A DNA stretch of 64,000 bases, taken from NCBI RefSeq assembly GCF_001854325.1, contig NZ_CP017755.1, forward strand, positions 248,001-312,000, written 5' to 3'. The DNA is from Cupriavidus malaysiensis (GTDB lineage: Bacteria; Pseudomonadota; Gammaproteobacteria; Burkholderiales; Burkholderiaceae). Positions within the stretch are counted from its first letter, which is position 1. Every line of letters starts with the position of its first letter. Below the pieces are notes generated by a model. That model saw nothing but the letters and a program-made list of their open reading frames with translations. It was not told where the DNA came from and made no database searches. Of the stretch, positions 35,717 to 45,897 are shown one piece after another. A program made the position numbers and the translations under genes.

Positions 35717-37495
35717 ATGCAATGGTTCAATCAACTGCGCGTCACGACCAAGCTGATCGTCGGCTTTCTGGTCGTGTCCGTCATCGGCGCCGCGATGGGG
35801 CTGCTCGGCGTGGTGAACATGGGACGCATGGCTGAGTGGACCGGCAAGATCTACAACGACGATCTGCAGGCGCTCAAGGCCGTCCAGGATGGCAACGTCA
35901 ACCTCGTCTATGCCAGCCGCGCCCAGATCGGCCTGCTGTCCGCGTCGACCATGGGCGAGCGCTCGGCCGAGAAGGAACTGATCGAGAAGTCGCTCGCCAC
36001 CGTGGACGAGCGCATCCGCAAGGCCAAGGCGGTGTTCGTCCAGCCCGAGGGGCAGGCCCTGGTCAAGCAGTACGATACGCTGATGCCGGCCTACCGCGAG
36101 CGTATGGCCAAGTATGTCGAGATGGTGGGCAAGCAGCCACTGGACACGTCGCAGTTCGACAGCCAGGTGTTCACCGAGAGCGCGGAACTGATCAAGGCGA
36201 GCCACGCGCTCGAGGATCTGATGGCCAAGATGGTCAAGCGCCGCGACGAGCGTGCCCGCGCCAATATGGACGAGGCGCGCGGCGTCTACGACGCCACCCG
36301 CGTCTGGATGCTGGCGCTGGTCCTCGGCGGCCTGGCGGTCTCGGTGCTGCTTGGCTACGTCATCGCGCGCCTGCTGTCGCGCCAGCTCGGCGGCGAGCCG
36401 GGCTATGCGGTGGCCATCGCCTCGCGCATCGCCGCCGGCGATTTCTCCACGGCAGTCACGGTCCGCTCCGGCGACAAGAGCAGCCTGGTGCATGCGATGA
36501 GCGAGATGCAGCAGGAGCTATCGGGCATGGTGCGTGACTTCAAGGCCTCGGCCGGCTCGATCGCTTCGGCCTCGCGCCAGATCGCCGCGGGCAACGGCGA
36601 CCTGTCGCAGCGCACGGAGCAGCAGGCGGCCTCGCTGGAAGAGACGGCGTCGAGCATGGAAGAGCTGACGGGCACGGTGCGCCAGAACGCGGACAACGCG
36701 CGGCAGGCGAGCGGACTGGCGGCGAACGCCTCGGAGACGGCGCTCAAGGGCGGCGAGGTGGTGGGCCGGGTGGTCGAGACGATGCAGGAGATCAACGAGG
36801 CGTCGAAGAAGATCGTCGACATCATCGGGGTGATCGAAGGGATAGCGTTCCAGACCAACATCCTGGCGCTGAACGCGGCGGTGGAAGCGGCGCGCGCGGG
36901 GGAGCAGGGACGGGGCTTCGCGGTGGTGGCGGGCGAGGTGCGCAGCCTGGCGCAGCGCAGCGCGAACGCGGCCAAGGAGATCAAGGGCCTGATCGGCGAC
37001 ACGGTGGCGCGGGTGGACAACGGCACGACGCTGGTGGGCCAGGCGGGCCAGACGATGGAAGAGATCGTGCAGGCGGTCAAGCGCGTGACGGACATCATGG
37101 GCGAGATCAGCGCGGCATCGGCGGAGCAGAGCTCGGGGATCGAGCAGGTGAACCAGGCGGTGGCGCAGATGGACGAGGTGACGCAGCAGAACGCGGCGCT
37201 GGTGGAAGAGGCCGCCGCCGCGGCCGGATCGCTCGAAGAGCAGGCGGGCCGCCTGCAGGACTCGGTGGCGCGCTTCCGTCTCGCCGCGGCCGACCTGCAG
37301 GCCACCACGGTGGCGCGCACGCCGGCCGTCATCAAGGCAGCGCCGGCCAAGCCGGCCGCGCCGCGTCCGGCCCGCCGCGAGCCGTCCGTCGCCGCGGAGG
37401 CCCCGCTGGAGGCCCGCCCGGCCGCCAGTGCGCCGGCCGCACGTCCGGCCGTGGCCGGAACGGCATCGGACCACGGCGACTGGAGCGCTTTCTGA
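35717..37495 (+). CDS. Methyl-accepting chemotaxis protein, Tar-like with 4-helix-bundle sensor
   Basis: A 592-residue transmembrane receptor. The first membrane helix is at about residues 12-32 ([19 protein letters not shown]). A periplasmic four-helix-bundle sensor extends to about 190, and the second helix ([22 protein letters not shown]) is followed by HAMP and the MCP signalling domain. The C-terminal linker ends DWSAF, a CheR/CheB docking pentapeptide, so this receptor can recruit adaptation enzymes. The ligand is unknown. An ATG with a gggg-type ribosome site follows the repeat-filled gap. Confidence 0.93.
   Translation: MQWFNQLRVTTKLIVGFLVVSVIGAAMGLLGVVNMGRMAEWTGKIYNDDLQALKAVQDGNVNLVYASRAQIGLLSASTMGERSAEKELIEKSLATVDERIRKAKAVFVQPEGQALVKQYDTLMPAYRERMAKYVEMVGKQPLDTSQFDSQVFTESAELIKASHALEDLMAKMVKRRDERARANMDEARGVYDATRVWMLALVLGGLAVSVLLGYVIARLLSRQLGGEPGYAVAIASRIAAGDFSTAVTVRSGDKSSLVHAMSEMQQELSGMVRDFKASAGSIASASRQIAAGNGDLSQRTEQQAASLEETASSMEELTGTVRQNADNARQASGLAANASETALKGGEVVGRVVETMQEINEASKKIVDIIGVIEGIAFQTNILALNAAVEAARAGEQGRGFAVVAGEVRSLAQRSANAAKEIKGLIGDTVARVDNGTTLVGQAGQTMEEIVQAVKRVTDIMGEISAASAEQSSGIEQVNQAVAQMDEVTQQNAALVEEAAAAAGSLEEQAGRLQDSVARFRLAAADLQATTVARTPAVIKAAPAKPAAPRPARREPSVAAEAPLEARPAASAPAARPAVAGTASDHGDWSAF
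36598..37239 (+). repeat. 642-bp direct repeat in MCP signalling domains, copy 2
   Basis: This is the second copy of the repeat at 34675-35316. It covers the methylation helices and the CheA/CheW-contact tip. Recombination between copies would delete 1923 bp and fuse the two receptors, giving an Aer-like sensor with a DWSAF tail. Confidence 0.9.
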
Positions 37496-37590
37496 CCTGA
37501 AGCACCAGCCGTCCGCCCGGCCCATGCGGCGCCCGCCAGGGTGTCCGGGCCGGCGGCCAGGTGCGACCGTACCCGTTTCTGCGAGCCGAC

Positions 37591-38343
37591 ATGCATACCG
37601 ACGTAACCCTGGCGCTGCCCGACGAAGCCGTCGCCAGGCTGAGAACCGCTTACGAGCAGTTCGTGCGCTTGTCCACCGGCATGGACCACGCGTTCGAGCC
37701 GCCGACCTTCGAAGCCTTCCTGCGCGCGCGCCTGCTCGAGCAGGAGTCGCCGTTGACCGAGCGCGCCGTCGGCCGGCTGCTGTCCAGCGGCGAGTACGCC
37801 TGGCTCAAGCGGGTGCTGGACAAGCAACTGCCCAACACCGTATCGGCGCTGATGCGCGATGCCGAGCGCTTCGGCTTCGCGCTGGCCACGCAATGCGACT
37901 GGACGCCGCAGCAGAAACAGGAACAGGCGCGCCAGTGGTCGCGGCAGATCCTGGCCGATTCCGGTGTCGATGCCGCTTTCGCCGAGTCGCTGGCGAGCCA
38001 GATCGCGTCTTCCGCGGTCGATGTCCGCGTGGTCGAGCAACGCATGCTGACGCCGTCCTGGCGGCTTGCCGAGAGCCTGCGGCAGCGTGCCTATGACCTG
38101 ATGTACGCAGTGCAGACCGAACGCAATGTGGTGCGCGCGCGCACCCATGTCGGCGAGGTCAAGGCACTGCTCGGCCTTGCGCTCGAATACGGCTCGGTCA
38201 GCGCCGACGAATTCGAACGGGTGATGGCGCAGCTCGCCCATGTGCGTCCCGAGCTGTTCCGCGACGAGCCGGATGACATCTTCTCCCGGCTCGCCGCCTG
38301 GTTCAGGCGCTTGCTAGTCTACGGAGCCCCCGCTCGTCAATAG
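37591..38343 (+). CDS. Uncharacterised cytoplasmic protein in the motility cluster
   Basis: A 250-residue, mostly helical soluble protein with no signal peptide, membrane segment or motif I recognise. Its features include TFEAFLRARLLEQ, LPNTVSALMRDAERFGFA, a Gln/Arg-rich segment (TPQQKQEQARQWSRQ) and a C-terminal AWFRRLLVYG. Codon use matches the neighbours, so it is very likely a real gene. The start is uncertain: ATG 37591 lacks a strong Shine-Dalgarno and GTG 37561 is possible. It lies between a receptor gene and flhDC in the same direction. Confidence 0.65.
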   Translation: MHTDVTLALPDEAVARLRTAYEQFVRLSTGMDHAFEPPTFEAFLRARLLEQESPLTERAVGRLLSSGEYAWLKRVLDKQLPNTVSALMRDAERFGFALATQCDWTPQQKQEQARQWSRQILADSGVDAAFAESLASQIASSAVDVRVVEQRMLTPSWRLAESLRQRAYDLMYAVQTERNVVRARTHVGEVKALLGLALEYGSVSADEFERVMAQLAHVRPELFRDEPDDIFSRLAAWFRRLLVYGAPARQ

Positions 38344-38405
38344 AGGAATGCGCTTGCCTGCACACGCCGGAGGAGCTTCCGCCCGCGTGCCGCACCGCTA
38401 GATCC

Positions 38406-38419
38406 TTGATGTAAATCAG
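38406..38419. promoter_or_regulatory. FNR/ANR-like box upstream of flhDC
   Basis: TTGAT-GTAA-ATCAG matches the FNR consensus TTGAT-N4-ATCAA at 9 of 10 fixed positions. It is centred about 114 bp upstream of the -10 of the likely flhD promoter, which would be far for a class II activator. It may act as a repressor or distal site, or serve another promoter. Confidence 0.45.
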
Positions 38420-38502
38420 ATGACGCGATGATGACGGCTGTCACAATTCCGCGCCTTTGTATGTTTGGTGCGACATTGCATTCATCCCAACGTTAGTGGG
38501 GA

Positions 38503-38532
38503 TTGGCAGGCGGGTCCGATTGCCGATATAAA
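38503..38532 (+). promoter_or_regulatory. Sigma70 promoter for flhDC
   Basis: TTGGCA (38503-38508), an 18-bp spacer and TATAAA (38527-38532) give the best sigma70 match in the region. It implies an untranslated leader of about 190 bases before the TTG start of flhD. Confidence 0.5.
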
Positions 38533-38732
38533 ACGTACCAGCTGTGCTTACACTCTGTAACACTTGTAACGCATAAGTTAAGTGTTCCAGACAAGTCCAG
38601 CGGGAAGCTGTTCCTTTTGTCGTACGTCGTACCCGTCGATTTTGCATACAAACGATCCGGCCGCCGGTTGCTTCTTGAGCCGTCGGTAAGCGCTGGACAA
38701 GCAATTCGCGGGTTTTTGGTAGCGGGGAAAAA

Positions 38733-39050
38733 TTGGAAAGCAGTGAAGTTCTCCAGGAGATCAGGGAGGTTAACCTCGCCTATCTGCTGCTCGCGCAACG
38801 GCTGGTGCGTGAGAATCAAGTCGAAGCCATGTTCCGGCTGGGAGTCAGCAAGGAGATTGCGGACATCCTGGCCAAGCTGACCTCAGCGCAGCTCGTCAAG
38901 CTGGCGGCATCCAATATGGTGCTCTGCCGCTTCCGCTTCGACGATCACGCGCTCCTGTCGAGCCTGACGCATACCGCCAAGGGCCACGACATGCAGCAGA
39001 CCCACGCAGCCATCCTGCTGGCGCGCCAACCGCTGGAGTCGCTCAATTGA
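38733..39050 (+). CDS. flhD: Flagellar master regulator FlhD
   Basis: A 105-residue subunit of the FlhD4C2 activator that switches on class II flagellar genes. The sequence shows the FlhD core with [31 protein letters not shown] and [17 protein letters not shown]. The start is TTG 38733 after a gcgggg Shine-Dalgarno. Upstream codons do not fit the family. It overlaps flhC by 4 bases (TTGA). Confidence 0.95.
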   Translation: MESSEVLQEIREVNLAYLLLAQRLVRENQVEAMFRLGVSKEIADILAKLTSAQLVKLAASNMVLCRFRFDDHALLSSLTHTAKGHDMQQTHAAILLARQPLESLN

Positions 39051-39652
39051 CCGCGCTGCTCCAGGCTCAGCCCGTCCGCAGCTTCACCGCGGCTCCGGTG
39101 CCCAACCGCAAGAGCGTCCTGCAGGACGCCAACCAGACCCAACTGGCCATCGAGCTGATCGGGCTCGGTGCCCGGCTCCAGGTACTCGAGGCGGAGACCA
39201 CGCTGTCGCGTGATCGCCTGATCCGCCTGTACAAGGAGCTGCGCGGCGTATCGCCCCCCAAGGGCATGCTCCCCTTCTCGACAGACTGGTTCACCACCTG
39301 GCTGCCGAACATCCATTCCTCCCTGTTCTTCTCGGCGTACCAGTTCATGGTCCAGCAGGGCGAGACCGCGGGTATCCGCGCCATCATCGCCAGCTACCGG
39401 CTCTACCTCGAGCACGTGTCGCTGCTGGGAAGCGAAATTGTCTTAAGTTTCACCCGTGCCTGGACGTTAGTAAGGTTTTTCGAGAGCAATATGCTCCAGC
39501 TTTCCACCTGCACCTGCTGCGGTGGCCAGTTCGTGACGCATGCCTACGAGCCGCACGCTCGTTTCGTATGCAGTCTGTGCCGGCCGCCGTCGCGGGCGGG
39601 CAAAGCGAAGAAGCTCTCGAAGGACGCCCCGTCCACTCGAGCCGTCGCCTGA
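39047..39652 (+). CDS. flhC: Flagellar master regulator FlhC
   Basis: A 201-residue DNA-binding subunit of FlhD4C2. The zinc ligands are C155, C158, C175 and C178 (CTCCGGQF and CSLCRPP), equivalent to the four cysteines of E. coli FlhC. The block [25 protein letters not shown] is typical. The start is TTG 39047, overlapping the flhD stop, a strong sign of coupled synthesis. The C-terminal 20 residues are basic and variable. Confidence 0.95.
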   Translation: MTALLQAQPVRSFTAAPVPNRKSVLQDANQTQLAIELIGLGARLQVLEAETTLSRDRLIRLYKELRGVSPPKGMLPFSTDWFTTWLPNIHSSLFFSAYQFMVQQGETAGIRAIIASYRLYLEHVSLLGSEIVLSFTRAWTLVRFFESNMLQLSTCTCCGGQFVTHAYEPHARFVCSLCRPPSRAGKAKKLSKDAPSTRAVA

Positions 39653-39692
39653 GCGCGGCTCGTCCGGGCCGGGCGAGCGCGGGACCGGAGTA

Positions 39693-39742
39693 GCGGCCGC
39701 TCGCGGCCGCCACCCCGGCCCCGGCGCGCCGCCGCGCGCCGG
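39693..39742. terminator. Two adjacent GC hairpins between flhC and motA
   Basis: GCGGCCGC-tc-GCGGCCGC (39693-39710) and CCGGCGCG-N6-CGCGCCGG (39721-39742) lie in the 115-bp gap. Neither is followed by a T-run. They may lower read-through from flhDC into motAB or protect the upstream mRNA. Confidence 0.35.
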
Positions 39743-39767
39743 AGTGTTTATCTGACGGGGAATCATC

Positions 39768-40631
39768 GTGCTAGTTGTCATCGGCTATGTCATCGTGCTG
39801 GCGGCCGTGCTTGGCGGATACGCCATCACCGGCGGTCATATGGGCGCGCTTTACCAGCCGGCGGAGCTGATCATCATCGGGGGGGCCGCGCTCGGCGCCT
39901 TCATCAGTTCCAACAGCGGCAAGGCGCTCAAGGCGACGATGCGCGCGCTGCCCACGCTGTTTCGCAGCAGCCGCTACAGCAAGGCGCTGTACATGGAAGT
40001 GATGGCCCTGCTGTACGTGCTGCTGTCCAAGGCACGCCGCGAAGGCATCCTCTTCCTCGAGAAGGAGATCGCCGACCCCGCCGCCAGCAGCGTCTTCAGC
40101 CAGTATCCGCGCATCCTGGCCGATCCGGCCATGATGGAGTTCCTCACCGACTATCTGCGCATGATGGTCAACGGGAACATGAACGCCTTCGAGATCGAGG
40201 CCCTGATGGACCACGAGATCGAGACCTTCCGCCACGAGGCGGAAGTTCCGGCCCACGCGCTGTCGCGCGTCGGCGACGGCCTGCCCGCCTTCGGCATCGT
40301 GGCGGCGGTGATGGGCGTGGTGCACGCGCTGGCCTCGGCAGACCTGCCTCCCGCCGAACTGGGTGCGCTGATCGCGCACGCCATGGTCGGTACCTTCCTC
40401 GGCATCCTGCTGGCCTACGGTTTCGTCTCGCCGCTGGCCTCGCGCATCGAGCACCAGGTCTCCGAGACCGTGAAGATGTACGAGTGCATCAAGGTCACGC
40501 TGCTGGCTTCGCTCAACGGCTACGCACCGCTGGTGGCGGTCGAGTTCGGCCGCAAGGTGCTGTTCTCCAGCGAACGTCCCTCCTTCCTCGAGCTGGACGA
40601 CCATGTCCGCGAGGTCAAGAGCCTTACCTGA
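39768..40631 (+). CDS. motA: Flagellar motor stator protein MotA
   Basis: A 287-residue inner-membrane stator subunit with four membrane segments that uses the proton gradient to turn the motor. The long cytoplasmic loop (about 50-170) has the charged block for rotor contact (SKARREGILFLEKEI), and the conserved proline lies near the third segment (GLPAFGIVAAVMGVVHAL). The start is GTG 39768 after gacgggg. It is followed by motB 18 bp later. Confidence 0.95.
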   Translation: MLVVIGYVIVLAAVLGGYAITGGHMGALYQPAELIIIGGAALGAFISSNSGKALKATMRALPTLFRSSRYSKALYMEVMALLYVLLSKARREGILFLEKEIADPAASSVFSQYPRILADPAMMEFLTDYLRMMVNGNMNAFEIEALMDHEIETFRHEAEVPAHALSRVGDGLPAFGIVAAVMGVVHALASADLPPAELGALIAHAMVGTFLGILLAYGFVSPLASRIEHQVSETVKMYECIKVTLLASLNGYAPLVAVEFGRKVLFSSERPSFLELDDHVREVKSLT

Positions 40632-40649
40632 CGGGCAGGAGGTATTGCG

Positions 40650-41612
40650 ATGAGCAATTCGCACGACAGCCACCCGATCGTGGTCCGGCGCGGCAAGGCG
40701 CGCGCCAAGCCGCACGGCAACCATAGCTGGAAGATTGCCTACGCCGACTTCATGACGGCGATGATGGCCTTCTTCCTGGTGCTCTGGCTGCTGAGCGCGA
40801 GCTCGCCCAAGACGCTGGTCGGCGTGGCGGAGTACTTCCGCACGCCGCTGAAGGTGGCCATCGCCGGCGGCGACAAGAGCAGCCTGTCCAGCAGCGTGAT
40901 CCCCGGCGGCGGCATGGACCCGCTGAGGAAGGACGGCGAGGTGCAGCGCGCGACCGACAACGATCCGGACGCGGTGCAGAAGCGCCGCGACCAGCAGGAG
41001 GGCGAACGCCTGCGCGCGCTGAAGAACCGGCTAGAGCAGATCATCGAGAACAACCCGGTGCTGCGGCAGTTCCGTCCGCAACTGCTGCTCGACATCACCA
41101 GCGAAGGCCTGCGCATCCAGATCCTGGACACGCAGAACCGCCCGATGTTCCGTACCGGCAGCGCCATGGTCGAACCCTATATGCGCGTCATCCTGCGCGA
41201 GATCGCGCCGGTGCTCAACGAGCTGCCCAACAAGGTCAGCCTGTCGGGCCACACCGATGCGGCCAACTACAGCAATGGCGAGCGTGACTACAGCAACTGG
41301 GAGTTGTCGGCCGACCGCGCCAATGCCTCGCGGCGCGAGCTGATCTCGGGCGGCATGAACGAGGGCAAGGTGCTGCGCGTGCTGGGCCTGGCCGCGACCA
41401 TGCCGCTCGATCGCAAGGACCTGATGGCGCCGGTGAACCGCCGCATCAGCATCGTCGTGCTCAACGCGCGCGCGCAGGCCCGCTTCGAGGCCGAGAACGC
41501 CAGCGCCGCGGACGTCGCGGTGAAAGCACGCGCGGGCCAGGCCGGCGAGGACATGAAGGAAGCGCTCGGGGCCGACGCGAGCGCTCCGGCAGCACAGGGC
41601 AAGAGCAAATGA
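40650..41612 (+). CDS. motB: Flagellar motor stator protein MotB
   Basis: A 320-residue stator subunit with one membrane helix carrying the essential proton-binding Asp, D33 in [22 protein letters not shown] plug/linker region follows, then an OmpA-like peptidoglycan-binding domain (about 150-270; [14 protein letters not shown] and NRRISIVVL). The ribosome site is aggagg. Confidence 0.95.
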   Translation: MSNSHDSHPIVVRRGKARAKPHGNHSWKIAYADFMTAMMAFFLVLWLLSASSPKTLVGVAEYFRTPLKVAIAGGDKSSLSSSVIPGGGMDPLRKDGEVQRATDNDPDAVQKRRDQQEGERLRALKNRLEQIIENNPVLRQFRPQLLLDITSEGLRIQILDTQNRPMFRTGSAMVEPYMRVILREIAPVLNELPNKVSLSGHTDAANYSNGERDYSNWELSADRANASRRELISGGMNEGKVLRVLGLAATMPLDRKDLMAPVNRRISIVVLNARAQARFEAENASAADVAVKARAGQAGEDMKEALGADASAPAAQGKSK

Positions 41613-41677
41613 GGCAGGCGACCCGCGCGTGCGGCGCGCCGCATTCCGCAATCTGGATCTAGAGAGTCAGGACGGCC

Positions 41678-43729
41678 ATGTCTGTCGATATCGATATCAC
41701 GCAGTTCTACCAGACCTTCTTCGAGGAGGCCGAGGAGCTGCTCGTTGAAATGGAGCAATTGCTGCTCGGCCTGGATCTGGAGGCGCCCGACGCGGAAGAG
41801 CTGAATGCGATCTTCCGCGCCGCGCACTCGATCAAGGGCGGCGCCGCCACCTTCGGCTTCGCCGCGCTGACCGAGACCACGCACTTGCTGGAAAACCTGT
41901 TGGATCGCACCCGGCGGCGGGAGATGGCGCTGTCGAGGACCATCATCGACACCTTTCTGGAAACCAAGGACGTGTTGCAAGATCAGCTGAACGCTTACCG
42001 CAACGGTACCGAACCCGATCCCGAAACGCTGGCGCGCATCTGCGCGGTCCTGCAGCAGCTGGCGCGCGAGGCGGGTGGCGAGCCTGCCGCCGCGTCGGCA
42101 CCCGCACCGGCGCCTGCGCCGGCCCCCGTGGCGGCGGCCCCCGCTGCCGTGGCAGCCGGTGGTGCGCTCAAGGTGCGCCTGCTCAAGGTGTCGGCCGCCG
42201 ACCAGGCCCTCTTGCGCGAGGAACTGGCCAATCTCGGCGAGATCACCGGCCAGCAGGAACGCGACGGCGAGCTCGCGATCTGGCTGTCGACGCAGTGCAG
42301 CGCCGACGACATCATCGCGGTGTGCTGCTTCGTGATCGACGGCGAGCAGATCGTGGTGGAGCCGGCCGATGCGGCGCCGCCGCCCGCGGTGGTGCAGGAG
42401 GCCGCCGCCGAGCCGGTCCAGGCCGCCGTGCAGGAAACCGCTGCCGTGGCGAGTGCGCCTGCGGCGCCGGCCGTGGCCGCAGCGGCCGCTCCCGCCAAGG
42501 AGAAGGCCAAGGCCGCGCCGGCCGCTGCCGCGCACGGGCACGAATCCGGTTCGATCCGCGTGGCCACCGAGAAGGTCGACCAGATCATCAACCTGGTCGG
42601 CGAACTGGTGATCACGCAATCGATGCTGGCGCAGACCGCGTCCACGCTCGACCCGGTGCTGTTCGACCGGCTGTTCTCCGGCATGGGCCAGCTCGAGCGC
42701 AACGCGCGCGACCTGCAGGAAGCGGTGATGTCGATCCGCATGATGCCGATGGACTACGTATTCTCGCGCTTCCCGCGCCTGGTGCGCGATCTTGCCGCCA
42801 AGCTGGGCAAGCAGATCGACCTGGTCACCTTCGGCAAGGCGACCGAGCTCGACAAGAGCCTGATCGAGCGGATCATCGATCCGCTCACCCACCTGGTGCG
42901 CAACAGCCTGGACCACGGCATCGAGACGCCCGACAAGCGCGTCGCCGCGGGCAAGGAGCCGACCGGCCAGCTGATCCTGTCGGCGCAGCACCACGGCGGC
43001 AACATCGTGATCGAGGTCAGCGACGATGGCGGCGGCCTGCGTCGCGACAAGATCCTGTCCAAGGCCATGCAGAACGGCCTGGCGGTGTCGGAGTCGATGC
43101 CCGACGAGGAAGTCTGGCAACTGATCTTCGCGCCGGGCTTCTCCACCGCCGAGGCCGTGACCGACGTGTCCGGCCGCGGCGTGGGCATGGACGTGGTCAA
43201 GCGCAACATCCAGGAAATGGGCGGCCACGTCGAGATCTCCTCGCGCGCGGGCCAGGGCACCACGATCCGTATCGTGCTGCCGCTGACGCTGGCCATCCTC
43301 GACGGCATGTCGGTCCGGGTCGGCGCCGAGACTTTCATCCTGCCGCTGAACTGCGTGATGGAGTCGCTGCAGCCCAAGGCCGATGACGTGCGCACCGCCG
43401 CCAACACCGAACGCGTGATGCATGTGCGCGGCGAGTACCTGCCGCTGCTCGAACTGCACCGGGTGTTCGACGTGGCCGATGCCGTGCGCGAGCCCACGCA
43501 GGGCATCGCCGTGATCCTGCAGGCCGAGGGCAAGCGCTTCGCGCTGCTGGTCGACCAGCTGATCGGCCAGCACCAGGTGGTGCTGAAGAACCTGGAAACG
43601 AACTACCGCAAGGTGCCGTGCATCTCCGCCGCCACCATCCTGGGCGACGGCAGCGTGGCGCTGATCGTCGACGTGGGTGCGCTGCAGCGTACCGGCGTGC
43701 GCCGGCACGATGCGGTGGTGGTGCAGTAA
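41678..43729 (+). CDS. cheA: Chemotaxis histidine kinase CheA
   Basis: A 683-residue kinase with the standard five domains. The Hpt domain has phospho-His H50 (RAAHSIKGG). An Ala/Pro linker leads to a short P2-like CheY/CheB-binding domain (about 160-230) and a second Ala-rich linker. Dimerisation starts near 290, the ATPase has its N box ([14 protein letters not shown], about 405) and G boxes ([15 protein letters not shown]), and a CheW-like regulatory domain ends the protein. It receives receptor signals through CheW and phosphorylates CheY and CheB. Confidence 0.96.
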   Translation: MSVDIDITQFYQTFFEEAEELLVEMEQLLLGLDLEAPDAEELNAIFRAAHSIKGGAATFGFAALTETTHLLENLLDRTRRREMALSRTIIDTFLETKDVLQDQLNAYRNGTEPDPETLARICAVLQQLAREAGGEPAAASAPAPAPAPAPVAAAPAAVAAGGALKVRLLKVSAADQALLREELANLGEITGQQERDGELAIWLSTQCSADDIIAVCCFVIDGEQIVVEPADAAPPPAVVQEAAAEPVQAAVQETAAVASAPAAPAVAAAAAPAKEKAKAAPAAAAHGHESGSIRVATEKVDQIINLVGELVITQSMLAQTASTLDPVLFDRLFSGMGQLERNARDLQEAVMSIRMMPMDYVFSRFPRLVRDLAAKLGKQIDLVTFGKATELDKSLIERIIDPLTHLVRNSLDHGIETPDKRVAAGKEPTGQLILSAQHHGGNIVIEVSDDGGGLRRDKILSKAMQNGLAVSESMPDEEVWQLIFAPGFSTAEAVTDVSGRGVGMDVVKRNIQEMGGHVEISSRAGQGTTIRIVLPLTLAILDGMSVRVGAETFILPLNCVMESLQPKADDVRTAANTERVMHVRGEYLPLLELHRVFDVADAVREPTQGIAVILQAEGKRFALLVDQLIGQHQVVLKNLETNYRKVPCISAATILGDGSVALIVDVGALQRTGVRRHDAVVVQ

Positions 43730-43763
43730 CCGCTCAAGCTCTGGATCTGGAGGAACCAACATC

Positions 43764-44258
43764 ATGGCCGGCATCGGACATATCGACGCGCCCGGCAGCG
43801 AGGCTGCCGGGCAGGAATTCCTGGTGTTCACGCTGGGATCGGAGGAGTACGGCATCGACATCCTCAAGGTGCAGGAGATCCGCGGCTACGACGCGGTCAC
43901 CCGCATCGCCAATGCGCCGGATTTCATCAAGGGCGTGACCAACCTGCGCGGCGTGATCGTGCCGATCGTCGACCTGCGGGTGAAGTTCCGCCTTGGCAAT
44001 GTGCGCTATGACCACCAGACCGTGGTGATCATCCTCAACATCGCCGGTCGCGTGGTCGGCATCGTCGTCGACGGCGTTTCCGACGTGCTGACGCTGAACG
44101 GCGGTGACGTCAAGCCGGCACCCGAATTCGGCGTGTCGGTGTCGACCGAGTACCTGACCGGCCTGGGCAGCGTCGAAGGCCGCATGCTGATCCTGATCGA
44201 CATCGAACGCCTGATGACCAGCCCGGAGATGGAACTGATCGAGGTCGCGCTGGCCTGA
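43764..44258 (+). CDS. cheW: Chemotaxis coupling protein CheW (copy 2)
   Basis: A 164-residue CheW adaptor. The start at 43764 follows ggagg, and the longer frame from 43677 is rejected because its extension overlaps cheA and has no family similarity. The blocks [18 protein letters not shown] and [19 protein letters not shown] match copy 1 at 33269. It is the CheW of the main che operon, 34 bp after cheA. Confidence 0.95.
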   Translation: MAGIGHIDAPGSEAAGQEFLVFTLGSEEYGIDILKVQEIRGYDAVTRIANAPDFIKGVTNLRGVIVPIVDLRVKFRLGNVRYDHQTVVIILNIAGRVVGIVVDGVSDVLTLNGGDVKPAPEFGVSVSTEYLTGLGSVEGRMLILIDIERLMTSPEMELIEVALA

Positions 44259-44319
44259 GGCCGGCGCTGCAGCACCCCGCGTTCCGCCCAACCAGACCAC
44301 GCAGCATCGGAGCCAGCAA

Positions 44320-45228
44320 ATGACGCAGCCACGCTCAGCAGTCCAGGCGGCCGGCGGCACCCGCAATGTGCTGGCGCCTGCCGCCGCGCGCCGCGACGAG
44401 CAGCGCGACTTCCTGCTGACCGAGCGGGATTTCGACAAGATCCGCGCGCTCATCCATCGGCGCGCGGGCATCTCGCTCGGCAGCCAGAAGCGCGAAATGG
44501 TGTACAGCCGGCTGGCGCGCCGGCTGCGCGCGCTGCAACTGGTCGACTTTGCCACCTACCTGGAGCAGCTGGAGTCGGACGACCGCTCCCCCGAGTGGGA
44601 GCTGTTCGTCAACGCGCTGACCACCAACCTGACCTCGTTCTTCCGCGAGGCGCATCACTTCCCCCTGCTGGCGGAGCATGCCAAGAAACACGGCCGGCCC
44701 TACTCGGTCTGGTGCGCGGCGGCCTCCACCGGCGAGGAGCCGTATTCGATCGCCATCACGCTGGCCGAGGCGCTCGGTGAGCGCGCCGCGACCGTGCTGG
44801 CGACCGACATCGACACGCAGGTGCTGGCCAAGGCGCGCAGCGGCATCTACACCAGCGAGCAGGTCGCCAAGCTGCCGATGGAGCAGCTCAAGCGCTTCTT
44901 CCTCAAGGGCAGCGGACAGCGTTCGGGCGCCGTCAAGGTCAAGCCGGAACTGGCCTCGACCATAGAGTTCGCGCCGCTGAACCTGCTGGCGCCGGACTGG
45001 GGCATCCAGGAGCGCTTCGACGCGATCTTCTGCCGCAACGTGATGATCTACTTCGACAAGCCCACGCAGGGTCGCATCCTGGAGCGCTTCGTGCCGCTGC
45101 TCAAGCCGCACGGGCTGCTCTTCGCCGGGCACTCGGAGAACTTCTCCTACGTCACGCGCGCCTTCCAGCTGCGCGGACAGACGGTCTACGAGCTGGCCTC
45201 GCCGGCCAGCCGCGCGGGAGGTGGATGA
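44320..45228 (+). CDS. cheR: Chemotaxis protein methyltransferase CheR
   Basis: A 302-residue SAM-dependent methyltransferase that methylates glutamates of receptors for adaptation. An N-terminal helical domain ([35 protein letters not shown]) precedes the SAM-binding fold with [15 protein letters not shown] and [24 protein letters not shown] near the end is typical. It overlaps cheD by 4 bp. Confidence 0.95.
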   Translation: MTQPRSAVQAAGGTRNVLAPAAARRDEQRDFLLTERDFDKIRALIHRRAGISLGSQKREMVYSRLARRLRALQLVDFATYLEQLESDDRSPEWELFVNALTTNLTSFFREAHHFPLLAEHAKKHGRPYSVWCAAASTGEEPYSIAITLAEALGERAATVLATDIDTQVLAKARSGIYTSEQVAKLPMEQLKRFFLKGSGQRSGAVKVKPELASTIEFAPLNLLAPDWGIQERFDAIFCRNVMIYFDKPTQGRILERFVPLLKPHGLLFAGHSENFSYVTRAFQLRGQTVYELASPASRAGGG

Positions 45229-45875
45229 TGCGTACGCCACAGATGCCGGAGGCGATCGCCACCCGTACCTATTTCGACCGTGAGTTCGGCAAGCAGGCGA
45301 TCAAGCTGCTGCCCAACGAGTACTACGTCAGCAGCGAGGACGTGGTGCTGACCACCGTGCTGGGCTCCTGCGTGGCAGCCTGCATCCGCGACGAGGTGGC
45401 CGGTGTCGGCGGCATGAACCACTTCATGCTGCCCGACGACGAGAACGCCGGCGCCGACCGCATGCTGTCGCCGTCGATGCGCTACGGCTGCTACGCGCTC
45501 GAAGTGCTGATCAACGAACTGCTCAAGGCCGGCGCGCGGCGCGAGCGGCTCGAGGCCAAGGTGTTCGGCGGCGGCGCCGTGCTCGCCAACATGACCACGC
45601 TGAACATCGGCGACCGCAACGCCGACTTCGTGCTGCGCTACCTGAAGACCGAGAACATCCGCGTGGCGGCGCAGGACCTGCGCGGACCGCACGCGCGCCG
45701 CGTCAGCTATTTCCCGCGCAGCGGGCTGGCGCTGGTGCGCCGCCTGACGCGCCAGGACGACCAGGTGCTGGTGGCGCGCGACGAGCGCGCGCTGGCCCGA
45801 GCCATTTCCGCCGCCCCGGAGCGCGGCCGGGCCGAGCTGTTCGAGCGCCGCCCGACTGCCTTCACGACATCCTGA
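45225..45875 (+). CDS. cheD: Chemoreceptor glutamine deamidase CheD
   Basis: A 216-residue cysteine hydrolase that deamidates receptor glutamines. The catalytic triad region is clear: Cys in [12 protein letters not shown], His in GGMNHFMLP and Thr-type position in [12 protein letters not shown]. Starts at 45225 and 45228 are both possible; the first overlaps the cheR stop. The C-terminal 30 residues are less conserved. Confidence 0.94.
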   Translation: MMRTPQMPEAIATRTYFDREFGKQAIKLLPNEYYVSSEDVVLTTVLGSCVAACIRDEVAGVGGMNHFMLPDDENAGADRMLSPSMRYGCYALEVLINELLKAGARRERLEAKVFGGGAVLANMTTLNIGDRNADFVLRYLKTENIRVAAQDLRGPHARRVSYFPRSGLALVRRLTRQDDQVLVARDERALARAISAAPERGRAELFERRPTAFTTS

Positions 45876-45897
45876 AGCGAAAGGACCCGAGACAATA

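Larger units (their letters stand above)
38344..38732 (+). promoter_or_regulatory. flhDC promoter region
   Basis: This is 389 bp of AT-richer DNA with no credible gene. It holds an FNR/CRP-family box (38406-38419), a sigma70 promoter (38503-38532), two gtaac repeats in an AT-rich leader (about 38565-38580) and a cgtacgtcgtac palindromic stretch near 38620. The length and complexity fit a master regulator promoter that integrates several signals. Confidence 0.6.

Noticed and set aside
32987..36493. Minus-strand frame of 1168 codons across receiver, cheW and MCP genes
   Set aside because: It is antisense to four well-defined chemotaxis genes. It is His/Arg/Gly-rich without any family, a known effect of GC-biased third positions.
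41288..43867. Minus-strand frame of 859 codons opposite cheA
   Set aside because: It covers motB end, cheA and cheW start in antisense and has no recognisable domain.
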